A stretch of 33,897 nt of DNA, taken from Oscillospiraceae bacterium (lineage in GTDB: Bacteria; Bacillota; Clostridia; Oscillospirales; Oscillospiraceae). Shown here in pieces: positions 1-8,004 of the stretch (position 1 is its first letter; each line of letters opens with the position of its first letter). Under the pieces are notes generated by a model. That model was not told the origin of the DNA. It saw nothing but the letters and a program-made list of their open reading frames with translations, and did no database searches. Location: NCBI GenBank assembly GCA_902801295.1, contig CADCHN010000032.1, positions 1 through 33,897 on the forward strand, written 5' to 3'. The position numbers were made by a program, and so were the translations under genes.

Positions 1-12
1 TTTCTTGCCCAT
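1..12 (-). CDS. 5' end of an unidentified leftward gene
   Basis: Only four codons are visible, reading Met-Gly-Lys-Lys on the minus strand. A purine-rich ribosome site (GGAAGGGAG) sits 7-8 bases before the ATG, which is why the start is believed. The product cannot be named. The gene lies downstream of a promoter, a structured RNA and two terminator hairpins, so its expression may depend on read-through. Confidence 0.5.
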
Positions 13-45
13 TGGTTCACTCCCTTCCTTTCTCTTATCTTACAA

Positions 46-85
46 TAAAAAATGAAAGTAGGCACTTTTTCGTGTCTACTTTCAT
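46..85 (-). terminator. Intrinsic terminator in front of the leftward edge gene
   Basis: The arms 52-65 and 72-85 pair over 14 positions with one wobble, and on the minus strand the hairpin is followed by six T residues (complement of 47-52). It lies between the small RNA unit and the start codon at position 12. I see no promoter between this hairpin and that gene, so it could act as an attenuator. Confidence 0.7.
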
Positions 86-145
86 CTTACCAGATGCAAC
101 CGGCCTTGCCGGTGGATGGTTTTTATGTTTAGGCAAGCATAAGAA

Positions 146-182
146 AACAGCCTGTCTTCCCAAGAGGGGAATACAGACTGCT
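146..182 (-). terminator. Terminator of the small RNA
   Basis: The arms 146-161 and 167-182 form a hairpin with 15 of 16 positions paired (including wobbles), followed on the minus strand by a TTTTCTT tract. It closes the RNA started by the promoter at 340-368. Confidence 0.7.
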
Positions 183-334
183 TTCAATAACCGGTTTTAA
201 TGCCAGCCTTGACTGATTGGCGCGTTGCCCGTTCAACGTACCGCCTACGATGCCGACGGTGGGCCCACAAGTAACCGTTGCTTGCTTTCCGGGTTTAGGT
301 GCCGATCTCACCGATGGGTGCCGCCCATCTCCTG
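146..334 (-). ncRNA. Unidentified structured small RNA, about 190 nt
   Basis: The minus strand shows a consensus promoter, no ribosome site or convincing reading frame, a dense set of short helices and a terminator. Visible helices, in RNA order, include a perfect 6-bp hairpin opening GAUGGG and closing CCCAUC, a GGUG/CACC stem, an AACC/GGUU stem, an ACCG/CGGU stem, a GUUG/CAAC stem and a GCCA/UGGC stem. The terminator hairpin is 146-182. It does not form the single long rod of 6S RNA and lacks the SRP, tmRNA and RNase P hallmarks. The size, host group and promoter-terminator setting would suit a raiA-type RNA, but I could not confirm that from memory. It could also be the leader of the gene at the left edge. 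Confidence 0.55.
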
Positions 335-339
335 TATTA

Positions 340-368
340 TGTATACCACACTTTTTCCCCGATGTCAA
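340..368 (-). promoter_or_regulatory. Sigma-A promoter of the small RNA
   Basis: The minus strand carries TTGACA (363-368) and TATACA (340-345) separated by exactly 17 bases. The predicted start is near 334. The -35 box is perfect and the -10 box is one base off consensus, which fits a highly transcribed non-coding RNA. Confidence 0.8.
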
Positions 369-494
369 GAGAAAATTGTTAAAAATATATAATTATCACA
401 TGCTTTTACGCAGATAGATGGATAAAGTGCACAAAAACAAATGACACACAAGATATAGCGATTTGCCGCGCTAAATCAAACAAAATCTTGAAAT

Positions 495-528
495 AAGCTC
501 ACGTCCTCCGGAGAGGACGTGAGCTTTT
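495..528 (-). terminator. Terminator downstream of the 5'-nucleotidase gene
   Basis: A near-perfect hairpin with arms 495-508 and 513-526 and a four-base loop lies just past the stop codon of the leftward lipoprotein gene. The minus strand continues with TTATTT. A T-run also follows on the plus strand, so it may work in both directions. Between this hairpin and the promoter at 340-368 (369-494) I see no gene. Confidence 0.7.
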
Positions 529-545
529 AACGTTCAGGGAGAGCC

Positions 546-2342
546 TCAGGGCTGCTCTTCGACGATCACGATGCGGCCCTGGCCGTAGGGATCGGCATAC
601 TCGTCGCCGATCACGCCGCCGAGAGACTCGGTGATGTAGTCGATCAGGACCTGGTTGTCGAGCTTGACGCGATCCTGCAGGAGCTTTGCGCCGGCGAACA
701 TGGAGTAGCCGTCGCCCTTGTTGAGCAGCATGTAGTCATGGCTGGCCAGGGTGTAGGTGGCGTTCGGGTCGATGGGCTCGCCGCCGACCAGCACATTCTG
801 CACGCGGCGCTCGCCGGTGATGCCGGCGAACATGGTGTTCTCGTCGGTCACGCAGCTGCTTTCAATATAGCTGTGGATCTCGTAGCTCAGACCGGAGACC
901 TGCAGGAAGCCGCCGTTCTCGCCGGGGACGTTGCGGGCGCCCCACTCGAGCGCGTCGAGGATCTGCTGGCCGGTGACTTCGATCACGCACATGGCGTTGC
1001 CGAAGGGATGGACCTTCAGGATGCTGCCGAGGGTGATGTCGCCGGCCTGGATGCTGACGCGGATGCCGCCGCCGTTGACGAAAGCGATGTCAGCGCCGGA
1101 CTGGATGCGGTAGGCATCGGCGCAGAGGTCGCCGAGGTTGGTCTCGGCGCGGCGCACCATGCGGATCGGGTTGCCGGAGTCGTCAACGGCAACAGGGTCG
1201 CTGATGGTCAGTTCCACCGTGGAGCTGGCGACAACGTCACCCAGCATATCGTTCAGGCTGGCGGAGGCGGCCTTGACGGCCTCGCCCATCTCGTTGTCGA
1301 TGCCCAGCAGAGCGGGGGCGGAGACCTTGTTGGGCCAGCTGTAAACGCCGGCCGTGATCTTGCCCTCGGCGTCGATGCGGCAGTAGCCGACGCAGGCGAG
1401 CTTGGTGCCGCAGGCGGAGCGGATGACGTCGTCGCCGTCCTTGTTCTTCATGACGACCTGCTCGGTATCATGGCTGTGGCCGTCGAGGAACACGTCGATG
1501 CCGTTGGTGTTTTCAATGACGTCGGCATAGGTCCAGGGGCGGCACTCTTCCTCGTTGCCCATGTGGCCCATGACGACAACGATCTCGGCGCCCTCGGCGC
1601 GGGCGGCGTCAACGGCGTTCTGCACGGCGGTGTAAAGGGCCTCGCCGGTCTCGTCCTGGCAGAAGCCGTAGACGAAGTCACCGGCCTCGTTCATGAAGTA
1701 GCGCGGGGTGGAGGAGGTGAGAGTTTTCGGGGTGGTCACGCCGACGAAGGCGACCTGGCGGCCGGCGAGCTCGCGGATGACGTAGGGCTGGAAGACCGGC
1801 TCACCCTCGTGGTTGAAGTTGCAGCTGATGTAGGTGTACTCGGCCTTCTCGGCCAGCTCCAGGAAGCGGTCCATGCCGTAGTCGAACTCATGGTTGCCGG
1901 GGATTGCGATCTCATAGCCGGCGGCGTTCATCAGCTCGACGATGGCTTCGCCCTTGCTCATGGTGCCGATGGGCTCGCCCTGGATGGCGTCGCCGTCGTC
2001 AATGAGGATGACGTCGTCGCCGTTGGCGCGCAGGGAATCGCGGATCTGGGCCAGTCCGGCGTAGCCGAAGCCCTGGTCGATGCCGCAGTGTACGTCGCTG
2101 GTGAAGAGGATCACGGCCTCACCGCTGGGATCAACGGGGGCGGGCTCTTCAACAGGCGTTTCCGCGGGCTGTTCGGCAGGCTCTTCGACCGGCTGCTCGG
2201 CGGGCTGTTCCGCGGGCTGTTCCGCGGGAGCTTCGGCCGGCTGCTCAGCCGGAGCCTCGGTCTGTGCGGCAGGAGCTGCGCCGCAGGCGGCCATCAACAG
2301 CATAGCCGCGGCCAGGAGGAATGCGAGGAGTTTCTTTTTCAT
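546..2342 (-). CDS. 5'-nucleotidase / metallophosphoesterase lipoprotein (UshA family)
   Basis: This 598-residue protein is predicted to hydrolyse nucleotides or related phosphoesters outside the membrane. It starts with a lipoprotein signal (lipobox L-M-A-A-C, Cys20), then a Pro/Ala/Glu/Gln-rich linker of repeated PAEQ units to about residue 70. The metallophosphatase domain shows TSDVHCG near residue 82, then DDGDAIQG, PGNHEFDYG, VVMGHMGN and DGHSHD, the metal-binding blocks of the family. The C-terminal 5'-nucleotidase domain shows NLGDLCADAYR and FVNGGGIR. The start was chosen at the signal peptide because GAGAGG precedes that ATG. The frame stays open far upstream, but that stretch is antisense to the carbonic anhydrase gene. 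It has its own promoter, and the substrate is not certain. Confidence 0.92.
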   Translation of the reverse strand: MKKKLLAFLLAAAMLLMAACGAAPAAQTEAPAEQPAEAPAEQPAEQPAEQPVEEPAEQPAETPVEEPAPVDPSGEAVILFTSDVHCGIDQGFGYAGLAQIRDSLRANGDDVILIDDGDAIQGEPIGTMSKGEAIVELMNAAGYEIAIPGNHEFDYGMDRFLELAEKAEYTYISCNFNHEGEPVFQPYVIRELAGRQVAFVGVTTPKTLTSSTPRYFMNEAGDFVYGFCQDETGEALYTAVQNAVDAARAEGAEIVVVMGHMGNEEECRPWTYADVIENTNGIDVFLDGHSHDTEQVVMKNKDGDDVIRSACGTKLACVGYCRIDAEGKITAGVYSWPNKVSAPALLGIDNEMGEAVKAASASLNDMLGDVVASSTVELTISDPVAVDDSGNPIRMVRRAETNLGDLCADAYRIQSGADIAFVNGGGIRVSIQAGDITLGSILKVHPFGNAMCVIEVTGQQILDALEWGARNVPGENGGFLQVSGLSYEIHSYIESSCVTDENTMFAGITGERRVQNVLVGGEPIDPNATYTLASHDYMLLNKGDGYSMFAGAKLLQDRVKLDNQVLIDYITESLGGVIGDEYADPYGQGRIVIVEEQP

Positions 2343-2375
2343 TGCGATACCTCTCTTTTCTACAGAATATGGATA

Positions 2376-2405
2376 ATTATAACATAACGGAAAATGTTTC
2401 CGCAA
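2376..2405 (-). promoter_or_regulatory. Promoter of the 5'-nucleotidase gene
   Basis: The minus strand shows TTGCGG (2400-2405) and a perfect TATAAT (2376-2381) with an 18-base spacer, about 34 bases before the start codon. Confidence 0.65.
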
Positions 2406-2455
2406 GACAAAGACGCACATTCTGCCGCTTTCGGCGGAAAAAGCGCGGCAGGGGC

Positions 2456-3019
2456 TCAGAGCCAGCGGATGTCGCCGCTGCGGATGTCGTAGACGGCGCC
2501 GAGAACGTCCAGCTCCTGCGCGGGAATCTCCGGGTGCTCGGCAAATTCGCGGCGGATGAGCGCCACGGCGTGCTGCACGTTGAGGCAGCAGGCGCGGTCG
2601 GGGTCGCGCTCCGTGCCGACGGCGCGCAGGATCTCGTCGGTGATGGCGGCAATCGTGCCCTCGCCGCCGCCGCTCAGGGCCGCCGCGATCGCACCGCAGC
2701 CGCTGTGGCCGAGTACGACGACCAGGCGGCAGTGCAGGTGCGCGGCGGCGTACTCGATGCTGCCGAGCTGGTGCTTGTCGAGGACGTTGCCGGCGACGCG
2801 GATGACGAACAGCTCGCCGAGCCCGGCGGAGAAGAGGCTCTCCGGGATGACGCGCGAATCCGAGCAGCTGATCACGATGGCGCAGGGCTGCTGCCCCTCG
2901 TCGGCGGTCCGCCGCCGCAGGGCGGGGGAGACGTCGCCCAGGGGGCGGCTCTCGGCGAGATAACGCCGGTTCCCCTCGATCAGGCGGTCGAGGACGCGTT
3001 GATTCTTCGGGTTGTTCAT
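2456..3019 (-). CDS. Beta-class carbonic anhydrase
   Basis: This 187-residue cytoplasmic enzyme should interconvert carbon dioxide and bicarbonate. It shows the zinc-binding CSDSR block (Cys52, Asp54, Arg56) and GHSGCG (His105, Cys108), the canonical Cys-His-Cys ligand set and Asp-Arg dyad of beta carbonic anhydrases. Length is normal for the short bacterial form. The ATG overlaps the stop of the upstream amylosucrase-like gene by four bases (ATGA), and GGAAGAG lies just before it, so the two are translationally coupled. It is the last gene of the operon that begins with the DUF4298-like gene. Bicarbonate supply for biosynthesis is the usual role; the link to the sugar enzyme is unclear. Confidence 0.92.
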   Translation of the reverse strand: MNNPKNQRVLDRLIEGNRRYLAESRPLGDVSPALRRRTADEGQQPCAIVISCSDSRVIPESLFSAGLGELFVIRVAGNVLDKHQLGSIEYAAAHLHCRLVVVLGHSGCGAIAAALSGGGEGTIAAITDEILRAVGTERDPDRACCLNVQHAVALIRREFAEHPEIPAQELDVLGAVYDIRSGDIRWL

Positions 3020-4878
3020 GTCTCTTCCTCTCCAAAATCGCACAGCAGCCAGCAAAAACCGCCGGAGGGAACGGAAATGCTGTATTTATCCACCGCCTCG
3101 CCGCTGAGCAGATCGGTATAGTCACCGAGCTCGCTGACGGAGACGCAGCGCTCCTGCTCGCCGAAATTGAAGAGCGCCAGCAGCTTCTCGCCGCGGCAGT
3201 AGCGCCCGATGCCGAGGACGCTGTCGTCCCGGGTGTCCACGATCCACACGTCGGCCGTGCCGTCAAAGACGCGGTGCTCCGCGCGCAGCGTCTCCAGCTG
3301 ACGGATCCCGGCGAAGAGGCGCCCCTCGGGCGTCGTCTCGTCGTGCCGCAGCTCGGCGGCCTGCCAGTTCATGTTTCCGCGGTGCAGATAGCGGCTGTCG
3401 GCGGCTTTGAGCGGGTCGTCGTGATAGGAATAGTCGTTTTCCTGCGCGATCTCGTCGCCGCTGTAGAGCACGGGAATGCCGCTGAGCGTGAACATATAGG
3501 CGTGCAGCATCAGGTCCAGGCGCAGCGCCCAGTCGAGCCGGGCTTCATCGGCCTCGGCGCGTGCGCTCTCCACGCCGCAGAGCGAGGCGGTCGTGCCGCA
3601 CAGGCGCGCGTCGCCGAGGCGCGGATCGTCGTTGTACAGCTCGCCGCGCGCGGGGCTGCCGGGCCATTTGCCTGTGAGGTAGTCATTGAGGAACTTCTTG
3701 TGCGGGATCTGCTGCATGCCGAAGCGGTCGAGGTAGTCGTAGTCCAGCCCCCAGCCGATGTCGTCGTGGCAGCGCAGATAGTTGAGGAAGGTGTATTCGC
3801 CGGGCAGGGCAAAGACCTGGCCGAGCTGATGGCGCAGCAGGCTCACATTTTTCGTGGCCACGGTGTGCCAGGTGCTGGCCATGGTGGTCACGTTATACAG
3901 CAGATGGCACTCGGGCTTGTCCACCGAGCCGAAGTAGGGCACCACCTTGCTCGGCTCCATCACCACTTCGCCGAGCAGCAGCGTGCCCGGGCAGACGATC
4001 TCGCACACGATGCGCATCATGCGCACCAGCGTATGGACCTGCGGCAGATTGCGGCAGTTGGTGCCGAGCTCCTTCCAGATGTAGGGCACGGCGTCCAGGC
4101 GGATGATGTCCACGCCCTGGTTGCAGAGGTAGAGCATGTTTTCCGTCATGTCGTTGAACACCGTGGGATTGGCGTAGTTCAGATCCCACTGGTAGGGATA
4201 GAAGGTCGTCATGACGACCTTGCCGGCCTCTGCGCACCAGCTGAAGTTGCCGGGCGCGGTGGTGGGGAAGACCTGGGGCACGTTTTTTTCGAATTCGTTG
4301 GGCACGCTCCAGTCGTCGTAGAAGAAATAGCGCTCCTGGCAGGCGCGGTCGCCGGCGCGGGCGCGGCGGGCCCACTCGTGATCCTCGCTCGTGTGGTTCA
4401 TCACAAAGTCGAGGCAGACGGCGATACCGCGCGCGTGACAGTCGTCGGCCAGCGCCGCGAGATCGGCCATCGTGCCAAGCTCGGGCTGCACCTTGCGGAA
4501 GTCAGCCACAGCATAGCCGCCGTCGCTGCGGCCTGCAGGGCTTTCCAGCAGCGGCATCAGGTGCAGATAGTTGACGCCGGTGTCCTCAAGATAGCCCAGC
4601 TTTTCTCGCACGCCGGCGAGCGTGCCGGCAAAGGCGTTGACGTACATCAGCATGCCGACGAGGCTGTGGCCCTTGTACCAGTCGGGCCGGGCAAGACGCT
4701 CCCGGTCGAGCGCTCGCAGCGCCTCGGGACGCGCCTCATAGCTGCGGCGCAGCATGTCGAGAAAATAGCCGTAGGCTTTCGCGTCGTTATGATACAGACC
4801 GAAAAAGAGCTCCTTCAGCTCAGCTTCCCGGGCGGCCAAGCGCTCGGAAAATTCGTTGTTCTCGCGGCGTTGTTTCAT
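3016..4878 (-). CDS. Amylosucrase-like GH13 glycoside hydrolase/transferase
   Basis: This 620-residue protein has the layout and length of amylosucrases (GH13 subfamily 4), which use sucrose to extend glucans or simply hydrolyse it. The all-helical N-terminal region (about 1-90) is followed by a TIM barrel with LDFVMNHTS, the nucleophile in RLDAVPYIWKELGT (Asp262), the acid/base in LLGEVV (Glu304) and CHDDIGW (His371, Asp372). The block NCRNLPQVH after the nucleophile is a close match to amylosucrases and unlike ordinary alpha-amylases. The C-terminal beta domain ends near Phe-Gly-Glu-Glu-Glu-Thr. No signal peptide is present, so it acts in the cytoplasm. AGGAGG lies 8 bases before the ATG. 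Sucrose hydrolase or sucrose phosphorylase-like activity cannot be excluded. Confidence 0.85.
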   Translation of the reverse strand: MKQRRENNEFSERLAAREAELKELFFGLYHNDAKAYGYFLDMLRRSYEARPEALRALDRERLARPDWYKGHSLVGMLMYVNAFAGTLAGVREKLGYLEDTGVNYLHLMPLLESPAGRSDGGYAVADFRKVQPELGTMADLAALADDCHARGIAVCLDFVMNHTSEDHEWARRARAGDRACQERYFFYDDWSVPNEFEKNVPQVFPTTAPGNFSWCAEAGKVVMTTFYPYQWDLNYANPTVFNDMTENMLYLCNQGVDIIRLDAVPYIWKELGTNCRNLPQVHTLVRMMRIVCEIVCPGTLLLGEVVMEPSKVVPYFGSVDKPECHLLYNVTTMASTWHTVATKNVSLLRHQLGQVFALPGEYTFLNYLRCHDDIGWGLDYDYLDRFGMQQIPHKKFLNDYLTGKWPGSPARGELYNDDPRLGDARLCGTTASLCGVESARAEADEARLDWALRLDLMLHAYMFTLSGIPVLYSGDEIAQENDYSYHDDPLKAADSRYLHRGNMNWQAAELRHDETTPEGRLFAGIRQLETLRAEHRVFDGTADVWIVDTRDDSVLGIGRYCRGEKLLALFNFGEQERCVSVSELGDYTDLLSGEAVDKYSISVPSGGFCWLLCDFGEEET

Positions 4879-4898
4879 ATTTAGATCCTCCTGCCTGA

Positions 4899-5201
4899 TT
4901 ATTCAGGCCGCGTGTCCCCGGCCAGCTCCCGGAGCTGTTCCTCCAGCGCGTCCCAGTCGCTCAGCAGGTCGTAGGCCTCGTCCTCGGACAGGACGCCCCG
5001 CTTCAGCTCTGCGGGCAGCAGCCCGGCACGGTCGCAGTCAAGGTCGTAAAACCAGAGCTCGCTGCCGTAGTAAGCGCCCAGCGCTTTGACTTCGTCCCGC
5101 AGCGCCCCGTAGTCTGCCAGCGCGTGCTCCAGCGCGCGGCAGGCGGCCTTGGCCCGCTGCAGCACGTCCTCCATCGTTCGGATGCGTTCGACCTGTTCCA
5201 T
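4899..5201 (-). CDS. Small DUF4298-like protein
   Basis: This 100-residue acidic, mostly helical cytoplasmic protein begins Met-Glu-Gln-Val-Glu-Arg-Ile and ends Asp-Thr-Arg-Pro-Glu. The opening followed by a tyrosine/aspartate-rich centre (YYGSELWFYDLDCD) resembles the DUF4298 family of Firmicutes, whose function is unknown. The start at 5201 is preceded by GGAGG; the longer open frame upstream crosses the promoter and is not used. It is first in the leftward operon, 20 bases before the amylosucrase-like gene. Confidence 0.75.
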   Translation of the reverse strand: MEQVERIRTMEDVLQRAKAACRALEHALADYGALRDEVKALGAYYGSELWFYDLDCDRAGLLPAELKRGVLSEDEAYDLLSDWDALEEQLRELAGDTRPE

Positions 5202-5229
5202 GCGCAATCCCTCCGTTTCGTACAGCAAA

Positions 5230-5258
5230 AGTGTATCACAAAAGTTTCGCCCCTGCAA
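5230..5258 (-). promoter_or_regulatory. Promoter of the DUF4298 / amylosucrase / carbonic anhydrase operon
   Basis: The minus strand has TTGCAG (5253-5258) and TACACT (5230-5235) with a 17-base spacer. It is back to back with the rightward promoter at 5272-5300, with only 13 bases between the two -35 boxes. Confidence 0.6.
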
Positions 5259-5271
5259 CGGTCGAATCACA

Positions 5272-5300
5272 TTGACAAGTGACGCGGAAGCGGATAAACT
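5272..5300 (+). promoter_or_regulatory. Promoter of the iron-sulfur flavoprotein gene
   Basis: A perfect TTGACA (5272-5277) and TAAACT (5295-5300) are spaced by 17 bases, 42 bases before the start codon. Confidence 0.7.
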
Positions 5301-5341
5301 GTAAGTACCTGAAAAATGGTTCATAAACAAGGAGGAAGTTT

Positions 5342-7948
5342 ATGCAAGTGAGAGAGAATCTGATCAAGCTCTGCGAGAAGATCAACGACGGGCATTACAA
5401 AATCACGCCAGACTGCGCCGAATACAAGGTATTCGAGAAGTGGATCACCGACGAGCAGATCACCGTGATGCTGGCCCTGACCAGCATGAAGCCGGGCTTT
5501 GTGCCCATTATCGCGCACAAGGCCAAGATGCCGGTCAAGAGAACCCGCGAGGTTCTGCACGAGCTGACCGACATCGGCCTCGTCGTACAGGTCGTGGTGC
5601 CGAAGGTCAATCTGGAGATCTATCTGCTGCCGCCCTACACCCCCGGTATTTTTGAGTTCCTTCTCATCAACGAGAAATTCTGCATCGCGCATCCCGAAAT
5701 CGCCTATGCCTTCCAGCAGCACGCCACCACCAGCCAGATCGAGCATGCGCCGAACACCCCGATGGGCGCCGGCATCATGCGCGTCATCCCCGTGGAGAGC
5801 GCCATCCCCGCCGAGGCCGAGCAGATCGACAACGAGCGCTGCAGCAAGTACCTCGAGGAGAACGAGGGTCATCTGAGCATCACGCCCTGCCAGTGCCGCC
5901 GTGTGCGCCGCATGATGGGCGAGGGCAGCGGTGACCTCGACGAGGGTCTGTGCATCTTCATGGGCCATGTGGGCGATATGTTCAACCGCACCGGCAAGGG
6001 CAAGCCCGTCTCCGTGGCCGAGGCCAAGGAGCTGCTCAAAAAGTGCGAGGAGCGCGGCTGTGTCCACCAGATTACGACGCTCCACCAGGGCGAGACCTTC
6101 GCCATCTGCAACTGCATGACGGAGAGCTGCCTGGCGCTGGGCCTGAGCCAGTACTACAACACCCCCGCCACCTCCGCGAGCAACTATGTGGCCGAGATCA
6201 ACCAGGAAAAGTGCGTCGCCTGCGGCCAGTGCACCGATCACTGCGCCAACAACGCCATCCAGATGGGCCAGAAGCTCTGCGCCAAGACCCCGATCGTGCA
6301 CGAGCCGCATGAGCTGCCCGACGACATCGAGTGGACGCCGGAGCACTGGAATCCCGAGCACCGCAGCAACCGCGAGTACATCGCCCCCGAGGGCACCGCG
6401 CCCTGCAAGACCGCCTGCCCCGCGCACATCGCCGTTCAGGGCTACCTCAAGCTCGCCGCCCAGGGCCGCTACCTCGATGCGCTCGAGCTCATCAAGAAGG
6501 AAAACCCGCTGCCTGCCGTCTGCGGCCGCATCTGCAACCGCAAGTGCGAGAGCGAGTGCACCCGCGGCAGCATCGACCGCGCCGTCGCGATCGACGAGGT
6601 CAAGAAGTTCATCGCCGACCGCGAGCTTGACCGCGACACCCGCTTCGTGCCGAAGAAGCTCTATGATTTCAGCGACAAGAAGATCGCCATCATCGGCGCC
6701 GGCCCTGCCGGCCTGAGCTGCGCCTACTTCCTCGCCGCCGACAACTACAAGGTCACCGTGTTCGACAAGAACGAGCAGCCCGGCGGCATGCTGCGCTACG
6801 GCATCCCGAACTTCCGCCTGGAGAAGACCGTGCTCGACGCCGAAATCGACGTCCTGAAGGAGCTGGGCGTCATCTTCCGCTGCGGCGTGGAGATCGGCAA
6901 GGATCTGACGATCCAGCAGCTGCGCGAGCAGGGCTATGACGCCATCTATCTCGCCGTCGGCGCGCAGAAGTCCGCCGCTCTGGGTATCCCGGGCGAGGAG
7001 CTCGAAGGCGTATGGGGCGGCATCGACTTCCTGCGTGAGGTCAACGCCGGCGCCCGTCCCGCCATCGGCAAGAAGGTCGTCGTGGTCGGCGGCGGCAACG
7101 TTGCGATGGACGTCGCCCGCACCGCGGTGCGTCTCGGCGCCGAGGTGACGGTGGCCTACCGCCGCAAGGAGAGCGACATGCCCGCCGATCCGGACGAAGT
7201 CGCCGAAGCCAGGGAAGAGGGCGTCAAGTTCCTCTTCGAGCACAAGCCCGTCTCCATCGAGGGCAAGGACGGCAAGGTCACGGCGCTGGTCTGCGAGGCA
7301 GGCCGCGTCGAGTGCGACGCGATCCTCGCCGCCATCGGTCAGCGCATCGACCTCAGCGGACTGGATCTCGGCGAGCTCAAGACCGACGAGAAGGGCCGCG
7401 TGCTGGCCGACGGAATGACCTACCAGACCGCCCAGCCCGACATCTTCGTCGGCGGCGACGCCTACACCGGCCCGAAGTTTGCCATCGACGCCATCGCGCA
7501 GGGCAAGCAGGCCGCCATCTCCATCCACCGCTACGTCCATCCCGGCCAGAGCCTCACGCTGGGCCGCGACCGCCTGACCTACCGCTCCTTCGACAAGGAG
7601 AACGTGGACTTCGACACGGTCAAGCGCGACTACAACGCCGGTGCGCGCCAGGTTCCCGGCAAGGACGCCGCGAAGGCCTGCACCTTCAAGGACGACCGCA
7701 AGACCTTCACCGAGGAGCAGGTGAAGCAGGAGACTGCCCGCTGCCTGGGCTGCGGCGCCTCCTTTGTCGATCCCAACAAGTGCCTCGGCTGCGGCGTGTG
7801 CACCACCCGCTGCAAGTTCGACGCCATCCACCTGCGCAAGCGCACGAACGTCGAGAGCATCGAGTACTTCGACCGTCCCAAGGTGCTGCCCGAGTTCATC
7901 GCCCAGCGGCAGAAGAAGATCGAGATCCGCAAGATGCGCGAGAAGTAA
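5342..7948 (+). CDS. Multidomain FAD/NAD(P)-dependent oxidoreductase with 4Fe-4S clusters (GltD-like)
   Basis: This 868-residue cytoplasmic flavoprotein combines several electron-transfer modules. Residues 1-140 look like a winged-helix-type region. A cysteine-rich part follows (CQCRRVRR, CNCMTESC), then a ferredoxin-type cluster site CVACGQCTDHC starting at 291. Next comes the helical GltB-interacting type domain with CKTACPAHIA and CGRICNRKCESECTRG. The FAD-binding GAGPAGLSCA lies near 448 and the NAD(P)-binding GGGNVAMDVA near 580. The C-terminus has CLGCG at 801 and CLGCGVCTTRC at 814. The core resembles the small subunit of glutamate synthase and NfnB-like enzymes, but no large subunit gene is nearby. 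AAGGAGG precedes the ATG and a strong terminator follows. The physiological substrate is not evident. The 895-residue open frame antisense to it is a codon-bias shadow. Confidence 0.88.
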   Translation: MQVRENLIKLCEKINDGHYKITPDCAEYKVFEKWITDEQITVMLALTSMKPGFVPIIAHKAKMPVKRTREVLHELTDIGLVVQVVVPKVNLEIYLLPPYTPGIFEFLLINEKFCIAHPEIAYAFQQHATTSQIEHAPNTPMGAGIMRVIPVESAIPAEAEQIDNERCSKYLEENEGHLSITPCQCRRVRRMMGEGSGDLDEGLCIFMGHVGDMFNRTGKGKPVSVAEAKELLKKCEERGCVHQITTLHQGETFAICNCMTESCLALGLSQYYNTPATSASNYVAEINQEKCVACGQCTDHCANNAIQMGQKLCAKTPIVHEPHELPDDIEWTPEHWNPEHRSNREYIAPEGTAPCKTACPAHIAVQGYLKLAAQGRYLDALELIKKENPLPAVCGRICNRKCESECTRGSIDRAVAIDEVKKFIADRELDRDTRFVPKKLYDFSDKKIAIIGAGPAGLSCAYFLAADNYKVTVFDKNEQPGGMLRYGIPNFRLEKTVLDAEIDVLKELGVIFRCGVEIGKDLTIQQLREQGYDAIYLAVGAQKSAALGIPGEELEGVWGGIDFLREVNAGARPAIGKKVVVVGGGNVAMDVARTAVRLGAEVTVAYRRKESDMPADPDEVAEAREEGVKFLFEHKPVSIEGKDGKVTALVCEAGRVECDAILAAIGQRIDLSGLDLGELKTDEKGRVLADGMTYQTAQPDIFVGGDAYTGPKFAIDAIAQGKQAAISIHRYVHPGQSLTLGRDRLTYRSFDKENVDFDTVKRDYNAGARQVPGKDAAKACTFKDDRKTFTEEQVKQETARCLGCGASFVDPNKCLGCGVCTTRCKFDAIHLRKRTNVESIEYFDRPKVLPEFIAQRQKKIEIRKMREK

Positions 7949-7964
7949 TCCCAAACATAAAAAA

Positions 7965-7994
7965 AGCAGCCGTTCTTCGGAACGGCTGCTTTTT
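7965..7994 (+). terminator. Terminator after the flavoprotein gene (bidirectional)
   Basis: A perfect 11-bp hairpin (arms 7965-7975 and 7980-7990) with a TTCG tetraloop is followed by T residues and preceded by a run of A, so it can also end the leftward PIG-L transcript. Confidence 0.92.
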
Positions 7995-8004
7995 GTGTCT
8001 GTTG

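Noticed and set aside
146..334. 6S RNA, SRP RNA or tmRNA as the identity of the small RNA
   Set aside because: The visible helices are short and local rather than one long rod, and the GGAAG/GCAG SRP core and the tRNA-like ends of tmRNA are not present.
2343..3266. N-terminal extension of the 5'-nucleotidase frame (to 906 residues)
   Set aside because: The extra stretch is antisense-frame Arg/Pro-rich sequence across the carbonic anhydrase gene, while a signal peptide and ribosome site mark the start at 2342.
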